Assembly (NCBI GenBank): GCA_963514095.1
Contig: OY741276.1
Location: forward strand, 10,387,266 to 10,451,265
Reading direction: 5' to 3'
Source of the DNA: Eutrigla gurnardus
Lineage: Eukaryota; Chordata; Actinopteri; Perciformes; Triglidae
DNA length: 64,000 bases
The notes under the pieces are model-generated. The model worked only from the letters and a program-made list of their open reading frames with translations, did no database searches and was not told where the DNA came from. Below, one piece after another: positions 9,597 to 24,079 of the stretch. The number at the start of each line of letters is the position of its first letter. Position 1 is the stretch's first letter. Position numbers and translations under genes: made by a program.

Positions 9597-12500
9597 GTGT
9601 GTTTGTGTGGGTGATGCTGCACCGCGGAGCAGGCCTATATAGGTTAGCTACCCCAGCGCATCGAGGACAATCGGCTAGCAACAGAAAGTGTGTCCACAAG
9701 TGGGGCAGCTATTTCTACTGCTTCTGCCACATCACGAGGTCGTCCATCTCACTCATCCTCTCTCCCTCTACCTCCTTCTCTATCTTTTCTGGAGCGTCCT
9801 CCTGTTTCTCCTCACTCAGGTGTCCTCCTCCTCTTCTACTACCTGCTTTTGTTCGCTGATCCCAAAAAGTGCAGAAGTTAGCTTTCAGAAGTTAATTTCC
9901 TCACCTCACCAAGGTTCTGCGGCTTCCAGGAATCCATTAGGGATTCTCCTGTCCTGGTTCCGCCCCCCCCATAGGTCCAGAAAACTGGACTGCTCTATGC
10001 CTCACTCGTCACTTATCAATCACATTGTGCTCTCAAATTATTGTTTGCAATAATTTTGACTTCAGATTAAATGTTAACCGCCATAATCATCTTGTTTTTT
10101 GTCATATCTGCAGTCACAAAATGAAAATTGACTTTGTTCTGACAGCTTTCATGAATAATAGTCCATTTTGTCACACACTCATATTCTCCATTGTTCATAC
10201 AGTGATTTATTTTCTTGATTTCTGCATGGATAAACCAATTTAAAATGCAGTATTGTGCAAAATGGTAGGGCCTCTCAATTTACTAAATGTCAGTCCAGTC
10301 ATTGTGACCTTCTTCTGCTGTAAATAAAGCCAGACCTGATTTTCATTTTTGGTATGACAGCAAATTACAGTAGTAAATTAGTGAGACTGCTGATAAAGTG
10401 AATGCATGATAAAGCTTTGTGAATGTGATCTACAACCTTACTTAAAAGTTCACTCCTCAAATGTAAATAAAACATCTATCAGCAGATACAACATATTCCC
10501 ATTACTGGTTTTCAAAGGCATTGGAAAATTATTTTATTATTATTTTGTAGGTCACATACTTTAGCTATGTGCACAACAGGGGTTCTACTTACATACACAT
10601 GATATTCTGGCACCGTGTGAAGAATGCTGCAATTTTAAGAAGATCCAGATATCCAACTGAAGCTGTGGAAGTGTAATGTGAGAGCCGAAAACAAATTGAG
10701 TGTGGACAGCATCCATTTCTCAGTTCTGCCTTTAAAGATTTCTCCTCTTTCTGTCAGTGTGCCAATGTAGAGATGGAAGGTAAGGTCTAAGGGAAACTAA
10801 GAAAGAGTAAGACAGAGAGGAAAAAAGGACAGGGGAGGTTAGAGAGAAAAGTCGAGAATCTATTTTATGTCCCGCAGAGACTCTTAAGAGCTGGAGGTAA
10901 GGTGGCTGTTTGAAAGTTTTTTTAGAGTGGATTGAATCGATTCAGATTGCTTTCTTTCAGCAAGCTAATTTCATGGGCATTCTTAAAAGGAACATTTTAT
11001 GGGGAGAATCAAAAGCTCTTGATGGTGAGCTCACTTTTGTTCCCTTCCTTGCTCCGTCTTTCTCACTCTTCTCTGTTTCTATGCACCCTAGATTTGTGCA
11101 ACTTTCCTTTTTTTTTATTTTGCCTCCCTTTTTTGAGCCGTGACCAGCAGCTCTACAGCTCACTGTGTTGGTTGTTCAGTCGAGCCACACTAAAAACATC
11201 CCCACAGTTTTGGCCCTAGGACGCTGAAGTTTGGCATGGAGGTCAAGTGTGTTTACGATGCACTTTGTGTCTGTCTGTGTGTGAATGCGTCGATGCTATT
11301 GTGAATTTGCACTCTTTCTCTCTCTCTCTCTCTCTGGTGGCTTCACACCCACCCCTCTCGTCATCCCCTCTCTTTCGTAGCTTCTGAGAGGAGCAGAGAG
11401 ATAGTTCAGGACCGTTTATCGTCTGTTCATGGGCTATTACATTTGTATGGAGAAACATTTAAGTAGATCACACATATTGTTCCCTCTTTGTCTCACAAAC
11501 CGCTTTTCTTCCCTTCCCTTCATCTCAAAACAAGTTTAGGGAGGTTTTTTTTTTATGAGCAAACATCAATTTGGTTTAGAGAAGTATTTCATATTCTGAC
11601 AGCTTGTACATCAAGATGAGCCATTATTAAACATGAACTATGCAGGTATATTAGGTCATTTAATGTATGTATTTTGCGGATGTGTCATCAAATTGTTTAT
11701 AGAACAGAAAAAGAGCTAAATGACAAACATTTGATGTATTAAGTTGCTGCTACTCTTTGGCATGAATACAATTAGAAATATAATTGGTACATTAAGTAAA
11801 ACCAACTTTTATGAGTTACTGTATGCCTAGTTTTACCACCAGTCCTTCTTTTAAATTGCAGATTTATCAGTTTCTATTATGTCAAAGACAGCTCACAGCT
11901 GTGGCGGATGACTTATTATATATGTAAGAAAGCCAAAATTAAGTGACCGTTTATGCCAAGACAAGGCAGTAAAAGTCTAGAGTGGCCAATAAGATATGTC
12001 CCTGTGGGACTTTATAAAACAGCATGAGGTTGAGATGTCTGAGCAAAGGACATGTTTACTATGCTGATACCGAATCCCTGTGCCGGATGAAGAAGCAAAT
12101 TTATCAAGAAAAGGACCACGCTGTGCTTTCCTTACAGTTTAAAATGGACTTTGTGCTCAACATCTGTATGAAAAAAAACAGCTGTTCATTTTTCATCTGA
12201 GAGAACTAACTTTTTACTTTGGATGTTCTTTCCAGTCTATTTTTCTGGTTAGATCATCATCTGATATGTCCTGTTCACTTTGTCTGCTCTTCATCTTTGT
12301 GCTCTTTTATTTTGGAATTGTGCAACATTAAGGATTATAGATATATTATACATTTCTTACCTACAAAGACTTTACTCGCAAATTTTTATGACTAATATCC
12401 CCACGAACATGTCTCACACTGTCAGTAAATATCACTTTGGTAGTAGTGTGACATGTGAACCAAGGTTGGAAAGAGGTTTTTCAGGCTTTAAACCTGTAAA

Positions 12501-13369
12501 ATAGGATAATGCAAATGAAAGAGTAGATAATCTGAGTTTAGCCCTGCTACATCTCCATGAATGCTTCTTTATTGTCAAAGGGGCAGTCAGTAATTCTAAT
12601 CCAGTATGCTTTTTTCTGTCTGATTCAGCAAATATCTCCTCATGGTCGGGAAAGCTGTCCGAAAAAGCTAGTGTTCAAGTCCTAGAAACAAATATAATGT
12701 CTCAGACCGACCCAAACAATACTATTCCAGATAAACAGCAACATGGGGCATTGGTGCTCCTGCACAGGGGAAAGGCCGTGGATAAAGAGAAAGCGTCTTT
12801 CCATAGAAAGTCCACTTTAACTGCTTTGGGTCGAGCTCGCTAACTCGTGCCACCTTTTGGGTGTATGAAAATGATCACAGACTAAATCACAACAGCCATC
12901 GATTATTTTTCCGTGCCTTTGTTCTGCGGATGTTTCTGTCTGGGGATTATTGATCCAAAAGGTCAGGGGGAAAAGAAGGCTTTGGTCTTTTATTGCTGTG
13001 TGGTGGTGGTGACACAGATTGTGTGGAGAGCACTCCTAATGAGTGCCATCGGTTGGTCTTTACGTATCTTCCCGGGGGCCGGGGAACCCTGAATCAATAT
13101 ACGTGATGACATAGATCATGTGAACCGTGCGTCACAACGGCTGTGCCAATTTAAGCAGGAGGATGGACAGTCCAGCGTTGGTTGTGACTATGTAGGTCTC
13201 CAACTCCTTTTCCTGTAAACTAGATCATTTTCTACAGCGGTAGTCCTTACTGGGCGATGGTGCTGCAAAGGATAGAAATAAGAAAGATGGAGAGAAAGAG
13301 GAGGAGATGGAGGCTGAGCACAAGAGAGGCACTTTTCTGCCCTACTTAGAGTTTTTATACATTCTTTTT

Positions 13370-13920
13370 ATGTCTGTCAGTCCTCTTGTCCTTCCATCTT
13401 TCTCCCCTTTCTTCTATAAATTTTATGATTTCCCTAATCCTTCTTTTCTTCCTCTCTGTCCTCCCTCTATAAAAATGCCCTTGATTTTCCTCTCTATCTC
13501 TCTGCACTTAAGCATCCATTTTCTTTGCTTGATCTGACTCTCTTCAAATTGCCCCTCCTTTCTCTGTCTCTGGCCCTTACTACCTTTCCCCCTCTGTCCT
13601 CTATCCTCATCCCCCCTTTCCAAATGGTATTCTTGCTTTTAGACTGCATGCCCTTCTCAAACATTTTTTTTTTCTTTTCATATCTATTTCTCCTACTCCC
13701 TTCCATCGTCCACCTCTTTTGCCCATTTCTTCATTGATATCCTTTCGCCCCTCCATCCTTTATTCTCCTCTCTTTAGCTGGCCTTTCACCTGTACACCTC
13801 CCTGTTCACATTCCCTTCCTCCCCCTTCTCCCACCTCTCCTTTATTGCTGTTACTCTTTGGCCCTGCCTTGCCCCTCCCTGTCATTGCTCATCCTCAGTT
13901 TCTCTCCAACACTTAATAAC
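13370..13920 (+). repeat. Long pyrimidine-rich tract on the coding strand
   Basis: For about 550 bp the + strand is strongly enriched in C and T (runs such as CTCTCTGTCCTCCCTCTATA and CCCTTCCTCCCCCTTCTCCC), with few purines, although it is not a simple short-unit repeat. Similar tracts recur at 41590-41960 and 51590-51860. Long homopurine-homopyrimidine DNA can form triplexes (H-DNA). Open frames here, with Ser/Leu/Phe/Pro content, follow from the base composition. Confidence 0.8.
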
Positions 13921-15309
13921 CCTCTCCTCTCCTCGTATTAACTGTACGGTGTTTATGCCTGTTTATTTGCCTATCCACTTCAGTTCTTGCTCTGTTGTTT
14001 AAGTTCACTGTAAAGGTAAAAGTTGATGCCAGCTACTCTCTGTGGGTGTCTGGTTCCTATAGGCAATTTCACACAGCCAATGTGGAGGTGATGCTACATG
14101 TGGTTTGATGGCTCAATGTAAAGGAGGTGATCATGCAGGAGGCATGTTGTTTTTCTGTACACAAACGAGACATATTGTGTCGACTAATGAGCTCAATAGG
14201 TGCTGTTAGGCAGATTCTAACCAGGCGAGCTGCTTTCCCCCGTTTCCAACCTTTGTGTGAAGCTAAGCTCCAGAGCTGCATCCATCTCCACATTTAACTC
14301 TAAGCAAGGAAGCATGCATGTCTTTTCTAAAATGCTTAAGTATTCATAAATAAATAATGTTATGATATAGCCATAGGGAGAAACTTCTACTGTATTATTG
14401 TTTACTATACCTTTTTTAATGTTGACAATATTTATAGTTTCAGTCATAAAACATTAAAATAACTAATAAGTCTAACACATTCCTCTAGATCATTTCACTA
14501 TATTACCATAACAAAACATCCACGCATTAAGGCAGTAAGATTAACAATATGGTGTCCTTTAATGTCCACTTAAAGCTAAGCTCCTGAGCAGACCTCAATA
14601 CTGAGGCTAAAGGGCAAGCGCTGTTGGCCCATTAACCATGCAGTCAGCAAGATGCAGACACCGTAATTGAATCCTCAAAATAAATTACGGCAGAAGGATT
14701 ACAAATCATCATTAAAATGCAAGTTTATAGATCAGGTAAATGGCTGTCTAGGGACGTAAAGATCAACCCTGTGTGGCAATGAACCACCTGTATTTATACT
14801 TTGCTGCCGTGTCATCCACTATTGTGTGACTATTTTGTGTCAGTGGCGCGAATTCACCTTACGCTTTTAATATTAGGGGAAGGAGGCAAGTTATGCCTCA
14901 TTCAGTGTGCAGCTAGTGCTTATAGCCAGGTCTTTTATTTGACACTAGCAGACATGTCCTGTAGCTGTAATGGATTGATTGAATGCATGAGTTGATGAAG
15001 TTTGTGGGTGAGACTCATGGACATTTTACCATTCGACTTTGTAAGCTGCGTTGCATCAATGACACTGTTCCCTTTGGAAATACCTGTTGGCAGTAATTTA
15101 CACAGAAATGACAATCTGCCGCTGATGAATACACATTACAGGGCAGGCAGTGTTGGAGCTTGATTTAGGGGTTGCTCTGAAATAAGCCAAAGTAAAGTAT
15201 TGCTTTCTCCTCTGATCTAACAACAGTCCCTCTTTGTCTTCGTCCCCTCTTTTTTTATTTTTTTATTTTATTGGTTGCTCTTTGTGTACAACATGTCTTC
15301 TGTTTCCAG

Positions 15310-15358
15310 GGAATCAAGGCGCATGGGAGCGCCACTTTGTCATCAAGGAGACCACTGA
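15310..15358 (+). CDS. ccser1: Candidate alternative (cassette) exon of ccser1
   Basis: This 49-bp segment follows a long T-rich tract and acceptor TCTTCTGTTTCCAG and ends at a consensus donor, CTGA|GTGAGT. Entered in phase 0 from the exon ending at 5996 it is open and reads GIKAHGSATLSSRRPL plus one base. Its length is not a multiple of three, so joining it to 48698 moves the terminal exon to another frame. That frame reads SQSSRPVVRTRQHQQQPGFK and continues to a TAA at 48808-48810. The alternative product would lose the conserved C-terminus. I do not recognise this peptide in other CCSER1 proteins. It may be a real isoform exon, a poison exon or a chance splice-site pair. Confidence 0.3.
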
Positions 15359-16796
15359 GTGAGTGTCTCTGTTATGATATCACCTGACTGGACGTGGCCG
15401 TGTCTTGTAGTGGTCTGCTCTGTAATGTTCTGTACTAGATGGGAGAACAGGGGGTCTTGGTACTGAAGCTTGATTAATCTACGAGGCTCTATGTGCCGAT
15501 TGAACTCACGTCTGCAGTTGTTTTACTTCACAAATCAGCTAAAACAGTGCCTATTCCATTCGTTTCTCAAGTTTCTCTGTTTCTCAGTGTGGTTTTACAC
15601 ACTTAATACACTTGCTTAATGACTCATTTAAGTGGAATGTACTGGAAAAAAAGATAGATACTGTCACCAAATCCATTGCTGGTTATGTGAAGTGAAATGA
15701 TAATGGATGGGTTAAAGCGAGCCAGTTTATTAATTAATCAATCCTGGTATGGAGACCCTCTGAGATAAGAATGCCACCTGCATTGCCTTGCCCTGTAATG
15801 TAGACAAGAATGCTGCCTATTGTACCTTTCTTACACAATCCTACCCAAAGTGATGATGACCCCAAAGGATCTTGGGACCAAGATCATGTCTTTCTGTTTT
15901 TAAGTGAGTGTACAGAATAGCTCTGTCTGTTGGAAGTCAATGTAAAATCAATGTAATATTTTCTGTGGTTTAAGTCAGAGGGGAGAAAAAAAAAATCAGA
16001 AGCAGAAGTCAGTGGTAGAGATAATTTATTTCATATTGCAATTCGATGGTGCAGATAATTTCTGTTATAAGCCAATGATCTTGACAAATGACATGGTTTC
16101 AGATATTGAACAATGTGAAGAGCACTCTGGTTTCAGGGCATTCAAGTGTTTAAAATGCCAAATCAAGCATACCTGTAGCTTATAGCTCGTTTGAGAGGAC
16201 CAAAATGTGTATTTTGCTCCAATATGCTAACCGTTTTCATACACCCTGTATTCATAAAATGCTGTTTTCACTGTCCAGTTCTATACATTTAACTGGCACG
16301 TGGCATTCTGACAACTAACCAACCGATCAAAGATATTCTCACCTATAGAAGTTCAGCAGCAGCCTTCCAACACACACACAAAACATAAATAAATCAGAAA
16401 TTAGTTTATTTTGATTTACTGCACAGAAAATATTATGTTGCAGAGGAGTTTAAAAATTGTCTAAAGTCAAAATGCCTCAGGAGAGGAAATCTAAACAAAG
16501 TGTACCCTTTTCTCATGTCTATTCCCTGGTATTTCCTACCTATCCACACTGTACTGGATTGTACTGAAGTTGGGCATGCTTTAGCATTAAGAGCACCACT
16601 GTGTGTATGCAGTGTCCCTGCCTTCCTCTTTCTGTTCCTTTGTGAACTTATACCCCGTCTGCCATTGCACTGTGAACTCTAACCCCACCTGTCACAGCAC
16701 TATCGAACCTTTTATTGACCCATGTGCCTTGTGACCTTATCCAGACAGGCTTTGACCCCCCCCTCTACTCAACCAGACTTGATCGCACATTATATA

Positions 16797-16876
16797 TCAC
16801 ACACACACACACACATACACATTCATAGACACAGGCATTCATATATGCACATGTGTGTGTGTGTGTGTGTGTGTGT
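16797..16876. repeat. CA and GT microsatellites, opposed
   Basis: A short CA run (about 16797-16816) is followed about 30 bp later by a GT run (about 16851-16876). The two are complementary, so a single strand could fold into a hairpin with the intervening segment as its loop. Confidence 0.75.
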
Positions 16877-17064
16877 GCGCACATGTGCTCTGAGATATAG
16901 CCGCTGTGTTTGAAGGTCAATGCATAAAGAGCCCATAAGAGCCATTAGAGCTTCATTTGTTTGCTCGATTTGCACAAGGGCACCTACGCACTTCCATCCT
17001 TCTGTATGTTTGTCTGTGTAGTTCTTTTTACACAAACATCCAGATTTGCTGCAAGAGGTCCCTC

Positions 17065-17211
<147 letters not shown>

Positions 17212-18424
17212 TGTCGATTATTTTTGCTCATTACACTTCTCAAGGACTGACAGTAATGCTGTGCTGTTGAATTATTAGTCACTTCTGGACTTGTTGCAGG
17301 ACAAACAACGTTAATGAGCCAAACCCCATTTATCCAGCAAGGTGAAACCAAGTGGCAACCACCACGTCTGAGTGCTGGTTGAGGGCGGAAGCCAGAAAAG
17401 CCTCATGATGCAGTTCTTCTGATGCACAAAATACTCACTTACAAAGAAAAGTTAATAATAGCAAAGACCCCTGACTCCCCATTAGAAATATAAAATCTGT
17501 GTTTTTCTCCGTAGCAATGGCTAATTGCACCGTTTTATGTGTGTCTTGATGCCAATTTAGCTAATTATAGCTCCATCAAGGAGTCATTAGGGTTAAAGAG
17601 AAGTATGTTTTGGGCCAAATCTGCCTGTCAAGCTGTGACAAACCGCATGTGCGTTCCTGTTGTTCACTTAAAATGAACTACTCTCAGACTCCACCAAGTT
17701 TGGTGACACACATCAATGGGGCACTATTAAACCTACAGAGTGGGCATCATAAAGCAGCCCCGGGAACACATCTATTCTACAGTCTTAAACTCTGACTTAA
17801 GTCGTAAACTGTTACATTAGGGTGAAGTGTTTTGCAGTGCCCCATAAAGGCCTGACAGATGGGAGCTTTCTGAACTTTTATGAATTAATTTAAACTGTAA
17901 ATACATCGACTCTTTGTGATTCAGTGCCTTGTAAACATCTCCATTTGTTGGTTACCAAGTCAGCGTTTGTGTATGTGTTTGAATGGCGTGGAGGAGGCGG
18001 TTTCCTTGTATCAACATAGTGGATTGGGGTAGCAGGTGGAGGGTGAAAAAGTGTGCGTTGGCTGTGTGCATGGGTATCCAAGCCTGCCCAGTGGCTGTCA
18101 GTGCTGAGATGAAAGATGCCTTTACCCAGGTGGAGGATGCATGCCACAGGAAGCGTTATCTGTGTGTTCTGCACATGTGTGTGAGCTGTCCCTTCAGGTC
18201 GACTGAGGGCAAGAGTGATTCCCTTTTTTGAGGGTCTCAGTGTGTGTGCATCCATGTGTGGCTGTATCATGCCTTTGATTGCCTCTTTTTTCATGCCTCG
18301 GACGGGCGGATGATGAAGTACAGGTGTGTGTGTGTGTGTGTTTGTGTGGTGTCCAGCTAGAGACAGATATTGTCAAGGTAAAACTGGATACATCCAACTA
18401 GCCAAAGACCCTCTGAGGTGGGAG

Positions 18425-18480
18425 CTGTCTGTCGGTCGGTCTGTCTGTTTGTCTGTCTGTCTGTTTGTGTGTGTGTCTGT
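18425..18480. repeat. Imperfect (CTGT)n / (CGGT)n repeat
   Basis: CTGTCTGTCGGTCGGTCTGT and similar tetranucleotide units cover about 55 bp, with GT units at the end. Confidence 0.85.
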
Positions 18481-19899
18481 ATGAGCACACATGAGGCTAA
18501 CTCCCGGCTTGGCTAGCTGCCAGAACACTTATCTAACTCTGATCCGCGACGCTACTCGCTGTGACTCCTAATTATAGACGGCGGCACTCAAACAGACACA
18601 TATACACACAGTCGCTACATGCTCTCCTGTGCACCATTCACACTAATGAGGCACTATCCCTGAGAGGTACCCCCACACAACACCGCTCCTTGATAGAAGC
18701 TACCAGGGCCACCGCCTCTGCCAGCCTCCTTCCTAGTCTTCTACTTGAAGAGAAAGGCAGGCAGACGCGACAAAATGAAGCTTAGTTAGACAGAAGTAGG
18801 AATGTAAAGACAAAAAAAATGCTGAAAGACATGTGAGAACTAAAGAAATGCAGTGAGAAATGGAGCAAAAAAAAAGAGTGGATGAAAGAAAGCTGCCGTG
18901 GGGAGCGTAGGGGATGAGAAAGACGGACTGCCAAGAAGCCAACAGATAGAGATCATGATGAGAGAATGGACAACATGGGACTTGGAAGGACTTGTGAGAA
19001 GAGCAGAGACGAAGGAGAGAATATTTGTTCTGTTTACTCACTGAGATCCAGGATGCGTGATCACAATCCCCCTGCAGTCCCATGGGCTTCCTCTGCCTCC
19101 CTCTATAGTTCTGTCAGCCTCCCTCCCCTTGTTTCCTCCTTTATTTCTTTCTGTGTTTTCTTTCCTCACTCTCTTTGTCTCCCCCCCCAACATGGTGAAG
19201 ATGGCTTCAGTCAGATGCTTAAATCCTTCAGGATTGGGCTCAGGTGGCACTTTTGCACGTTATACATCACAGTGCAATATGTTGGATGCAATAAAAGTAC
19301 TGTCTTGTGAAACACCCGAAACAGAAGCAGAAGCCCCAATTCTGAATTTCATCATTTTGAGAGATAGCCCAGCCACGAACAAGCTATTTACAGCTTCCCA
19401 GCACACATATTTTTCACAGCTGTACTTTTATCATTAGCATTGTCTATATAAGCCTTCTTCCTGTGTCCTCTAGTTAACTTTATCAAGGTAAAACCACTCT
19501 TCATCCATACGTAGTGCTGACAGAAGAGAACAAAGCAAACAGAAGTGGACAGGACAGGACAGAAGGGACTGTGGTGGCTACTGCTGCGTGCCTCTCATCC
19601 CAGCTCACCCCACCTAGCCCCAGGGGCAGCGCGGGGGAGGAAGGGGGCTGTCAGCAGAAGGTGTGTGTGTGTGTGTGGGTGTGTGTGTGTCAAAAAAAAA
19701 AGAAGAGAAGGAGAAAGTGGGTATGTGTTTGTGTGGGCGTTCTTGAGCCGTGCCCCATGTATGGCTCTCTCTCTCCCCCACGGGCAGGGCAGAACGGCAC
19801 AGGGAGGCGGGCACCTCACTGGGCACAGATGGCAGCAACAGACAGGGACGGTGGCGACATAAACACGTTAATAAATAATTATCTGAACAATGACACTGG

Positions 19900-20110
19900 G
19901 TACACCGCAGCGGGAAGGGGGGCGGCGGGCAAGGAGAAGGAGACTGAAAGGGAGGACATGAGGAAGAAGGAAAGATGAGGAGAGGATTTGAGAAGGAGTG
20001 ACAGGAAGGAAGGAACAGGGCGGATGGGAAGGGGTGAGGGAGGTGAGGAGGGAAAGAAAACTAGGAGAAGCAATCAAGTCAAGGACAAAGGGGGAATGGA
20101 AGACGATTAA
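19900..20110 (+). repeat. Purine-rich tract
   Basis: For about 200 bp the + strand is dominated by A and G (GGAAGGGGGGCGGCGGGCAA, GAAGGAAAGATGAGGAGAGG). This is the reverse polarity of the pyrimidine tracts at 13370 and 41590. Open frames on both strands here reflect composition only. Confidence 0.75.
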
Positions 20111-20184
20111 AACATAAAGAAGGGGACTGTGGAAAAGAATAAAGTGTACGAGCTCCCATAAACTAATCGTAAAATGAATAGCTG

Positions 20185-20295
20185 TTGGCATGTAGCGGTT
20201 AGCACTGTTGCTTCACAGCTAGAGGGGACCCTGGTTTGGAGGACTGGTTCGGGTTCCCTCTGTGTAGGATTTGCATGTTCTCCCTGTGGCAGCGG
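20185..20295 (+). mobile_element. SINE head fragment
   Basis: GCATGTAGCGGTTAGCACTG followed by TTGCTTCACAGCTAGAGGGG, then GGTTCGGGTTCCCTCTGTGT and GATTTGCATGTTCTCCCTGT, matches the 5' and middle part of a widespread fish SINE related to L2 LINEs. The copy is decayed (box B is altered) and the 3' tail is missing. Confidence 0.75.
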
Positions 20296-20691
20296 TCCAA
20301 GGATTACAGACACCATATGAGAATGATAAAACTAAACAAAGAAAGGGCAGGAAAATCGTTATCGTGCTACTTTACTGAGTTCAGTGTCCACAGATTTGAA
20401 GTCCAGTAGCCAAAGTTCAGGAGCTTCTGTACAACCTCTCCTTTAGATTTACGTGTGGAGCTGTTAAAGAGGAGTAAGGCCATGGTTACGGTGGGAAATC
20501 AGAAGACAGGAAATAGGACTCAAGTTCAGACAAATAGGAGAGGAAGGTGAAGGATATAGATTTATGAAGATAGGACAGAGGGTATGAAGAGGGAAGTCAG
20601 ATACTGTACATGGGAAGGAGAGGTGAAAGACAAATGAAAGCAATACTCTGTTCGAGGACAAAGTTGTGAGGGTGTAAGAAGGACGACGTAT

Positions 20692-20799
<108 letters not shown>

Positions 20800-23700
20800 C
20801 AAACTTAGCAAATACGCCAAGCAGAATTTTGGGGAAGTGTGTTCAAAATGATAAACAAGACATAAAAAGACGACCTCTTGATTTATAATATAATATATGC
20901 ATTCCGGTGTGGGTCAAGTTACTCCTCTTAACTGCTCTTATCAGGAATGAATGGTGAGGTTCTTCCTGCCTCTCATCTCCCTCTCCTCCTTCTCAAAACC
21001 ATCCCCTCTGTTATTTTTTCTGATCCGCCACCTGTTTCTCTTTTCCCCTCTGTCGTTCCTCCTCTCCATCATTTGCTCTCTCCCTCCTGCTCCTCCCGAC
21101 TCCCCAGCCTTCGGTACCAAACACCGTATCTGTGGTCACAAATTCATTTATTTGAGCGGCGCATTAACATAATTACGGGCCCAGAGTTCGACTCCAGCAG
21201 GTGTGTGTGTGTGTGTGTGTGTGCCTGCTGACTCTCAGCCCCTTTAGATATGTTCCAAAAGGTTGAGACCAGATTAACATTTTAATTCAGGCGTTAAGAG
21301 GCTTCCCTCTCTTTTTCCTTCCTTGGCTTCCTCGCTCCTTGCTCATTTTCACCCTATGTTTTGTATAATGTTCTCATAGCAAGTCATATTTTGCTCATAA
21401 TATTCCTTAAATTGGAACTTAATTGTATGCCATATTTTCTCTTTAATATGTTGTTTTCTGTGCCACCTTCTTTGCATTCACCTTGGAGGATTATTTCATA
21501 ACGGCTCCCGTCCTCATTGTATGTTCTTCAGCTCTACACTTATCAAAACAAATTGAGGGCAACAAAGAAACATCACACAGAAGTGACTATTCGTTCTAAT
21601 CAAAAAGAGTATTTTTTTTTTTATATACATTACTTTGACTGAGATAGAAGCAGCACTATCAGGGGTATTTTTATGAAAGGGTTGAATTTGATCAAATTAA
21701 TTATGTTTTAACAAGAGCAAGGTACAACAATGGAAAAGGATCTCTCTTATTTACCAAGGAAATATAATTGTATTTAATTATTTCATTTGCACTGAAAATA
21801 TTGTAGGATGCTCCATTGTGGAGGATGGCAGCTGCAGTCTGGTCGGCTTTCCAGTTGCAATGGATTTCAAAACACAACCCAGTTTCACAATAACAACAAC
21901 TCAAAACCCCTGCAGGATAATCATCTCTCCTGTTCATCCACATGTGAAGTATGTTTCAAACATTTCACAAAACATGTATTTCATTTTAGTTTTGTTGTAG
22001 CTCCAGTGCTTTTTGCTCCAGTAACGTGACATCATTGCTGGTTATTTTTATCAAGGCACCAAGCATGTTTCATCACCTATAGATAGAGTAGTAAGGAGGC
22101 CATTTTCAGAAATCCTAAATTGAACTGGCATCCCCCATTCCTTATCCTGCCGTCCTGGTCTTTGATCCTCCTCTCATCTGCCACCATTCTCTGTCCCTTT
22201 TCCAGACCTCCTACCGTCTTGGCGCCCTCTCCAAATGTTGCTCTCTTGCATGGATTCTCTCTCTCTCTCTGTCTATCTCTCTCTGTCCTCCCCACTTCCA
22301 TTTTCAGATCACCGTTAAGTATTTCCGTTTTCTTGTCCCATCTCCTTTTGCAAATTACTATGGTGTATTTATGTGTGCTTGTTGCGTGAATATACTATTT
22401 GCATCCACGTTCTTCTGCGTGGGTGTGTGTTTGAGTGTGGTGGGCTTGGGGGTAACGGTAAGTTTTTAAATATGCGATTAACACATGCCATTTTATTTGG
22501 CTGCTCTGTTTAATTTTGTCTTTATGGCACATGTCCATACAAGTACAAACGAGCAATCACATATCTCTAAGGGCTCTCTCGTACAAATACACTTACTCTC
22601 TTGAACACTCTTCTGAGAATCATCATGGTGTTCAGAGCCTTGTTGAAAATGCATTGTTCTTTGTGGGCGACTATTGTGTGTGTGTGTGTTTGTGTGTGTT
22701 TATTATTTATTATATTTATGAAATGTGTTTTGTGTGACTTCTTCTGTTATTGCAACTAAAACGATTATTCCCTCACAGAAACATTTTCATTTTCAACTCA
22801 CACTTATTTTACTCTTCAGATTGGCTTATGAATTATTTTTTCCGGAGACACGTCAATCATTGCGTTATAGGAGTCGGTGTTCAATTTTGTGCGTATGTTT
22901 GCTGTGACTACATTCACCTTTAGTGTTTCCTATCCTCTGAAACGCATCTCCCTCGTGTGCCTCCCCTTCTATGTTCATCCATGTGCTTGTACTCTTTTGT
23001 ATGCACTCCATGCTCATGTTCACCTTACTCATCTCACTACACCATCTCTCTTGTGTCTTCTCTTATGTTTTTCCATCCATCCGTCTACCTCCATTTGTCC
23101 GGAAGCAGTAACCAGCATGGTATGACGGAGGAATGAAACAGGTATGGGTGTCTGTGTTGGGTCAAGCTACAAACCTGGGTCTGGAAATTGCTTTTCCCTC
23201 AATTATATATTTTTTGTTGTTAACTATATATTCAATATTTTACATCAGATCTGTTATGAAGGGCACCGTCATAGATATGAAAAAATATATCAATATCTTG
23301 CACTTTTTTAGCTTTCCATTATTTTTTGGTAATTGATTGCTCTAGCCTGGCAGGCCATAGACTATGTAATGGTCTATTCGCCCTCTAGGCAGGGATAAGC
23401 TCACAACTGGCCCAGGTTTGTATGTGCCATCTGCCATCTATCCATCATTTATCCAGCCATTCATTGCTTAGCCTGTTTCTCTCTCCAATCAAGACAGCTG
23501 AATATTTGATTTACCTTCGTTATGGTAAATGTGACCTCATGGGTGTATTCCAAAGCAATCTAATTCTATGTAGGTCTCGGTGATCTCAAGTGGCTCTAAC
23601 ATCCCTGCCAAGCCTCTCCTCTCCTCTCAAACATGGAAATCAAATTGCATCTGTATAGTGGAACAGCCAGTGTGAGAATACAGCGAAAGAGGAGAAAACG

Positions 23701-24079
23701 AAAGACAGTGATGGATTTTAGCAAGACAGCCACTTTAGACTATTGAGACACTCTTTTTTTTTTTAATATTCATTCACTTGAGGAATGATTTAAGTGGCTG
23801 GATTCGAACTGTAAAAGGATAAAAGATGTAATGCCTTTCAGACGCTGATTTCTAGTCTGACTCTTGTCTTTAACAGGCTCCATACTAATAAATGTCAGTT
23901 GAAAATTGTCTTTTTATAGCTTAAAAGATTTACAGATAGATTTATTCACTTAGACACCAACCTCATTGGCTGTATCTCATAATGTGTTGTGAAAATGATA
24001 TTTAGATGCTCTGGTGATGTAAAGAATAAGGCATTCAAAATAACCATAAAGAAAACAAACAAGATAAATAATTTCTTGT

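Noticed and set aside
13423..13916. Overlapping frames on both strands in the pyrimidine tract
   Set aside because: Open only because C/T-rich DNA seldom forms stop codons; no splice or homology support.
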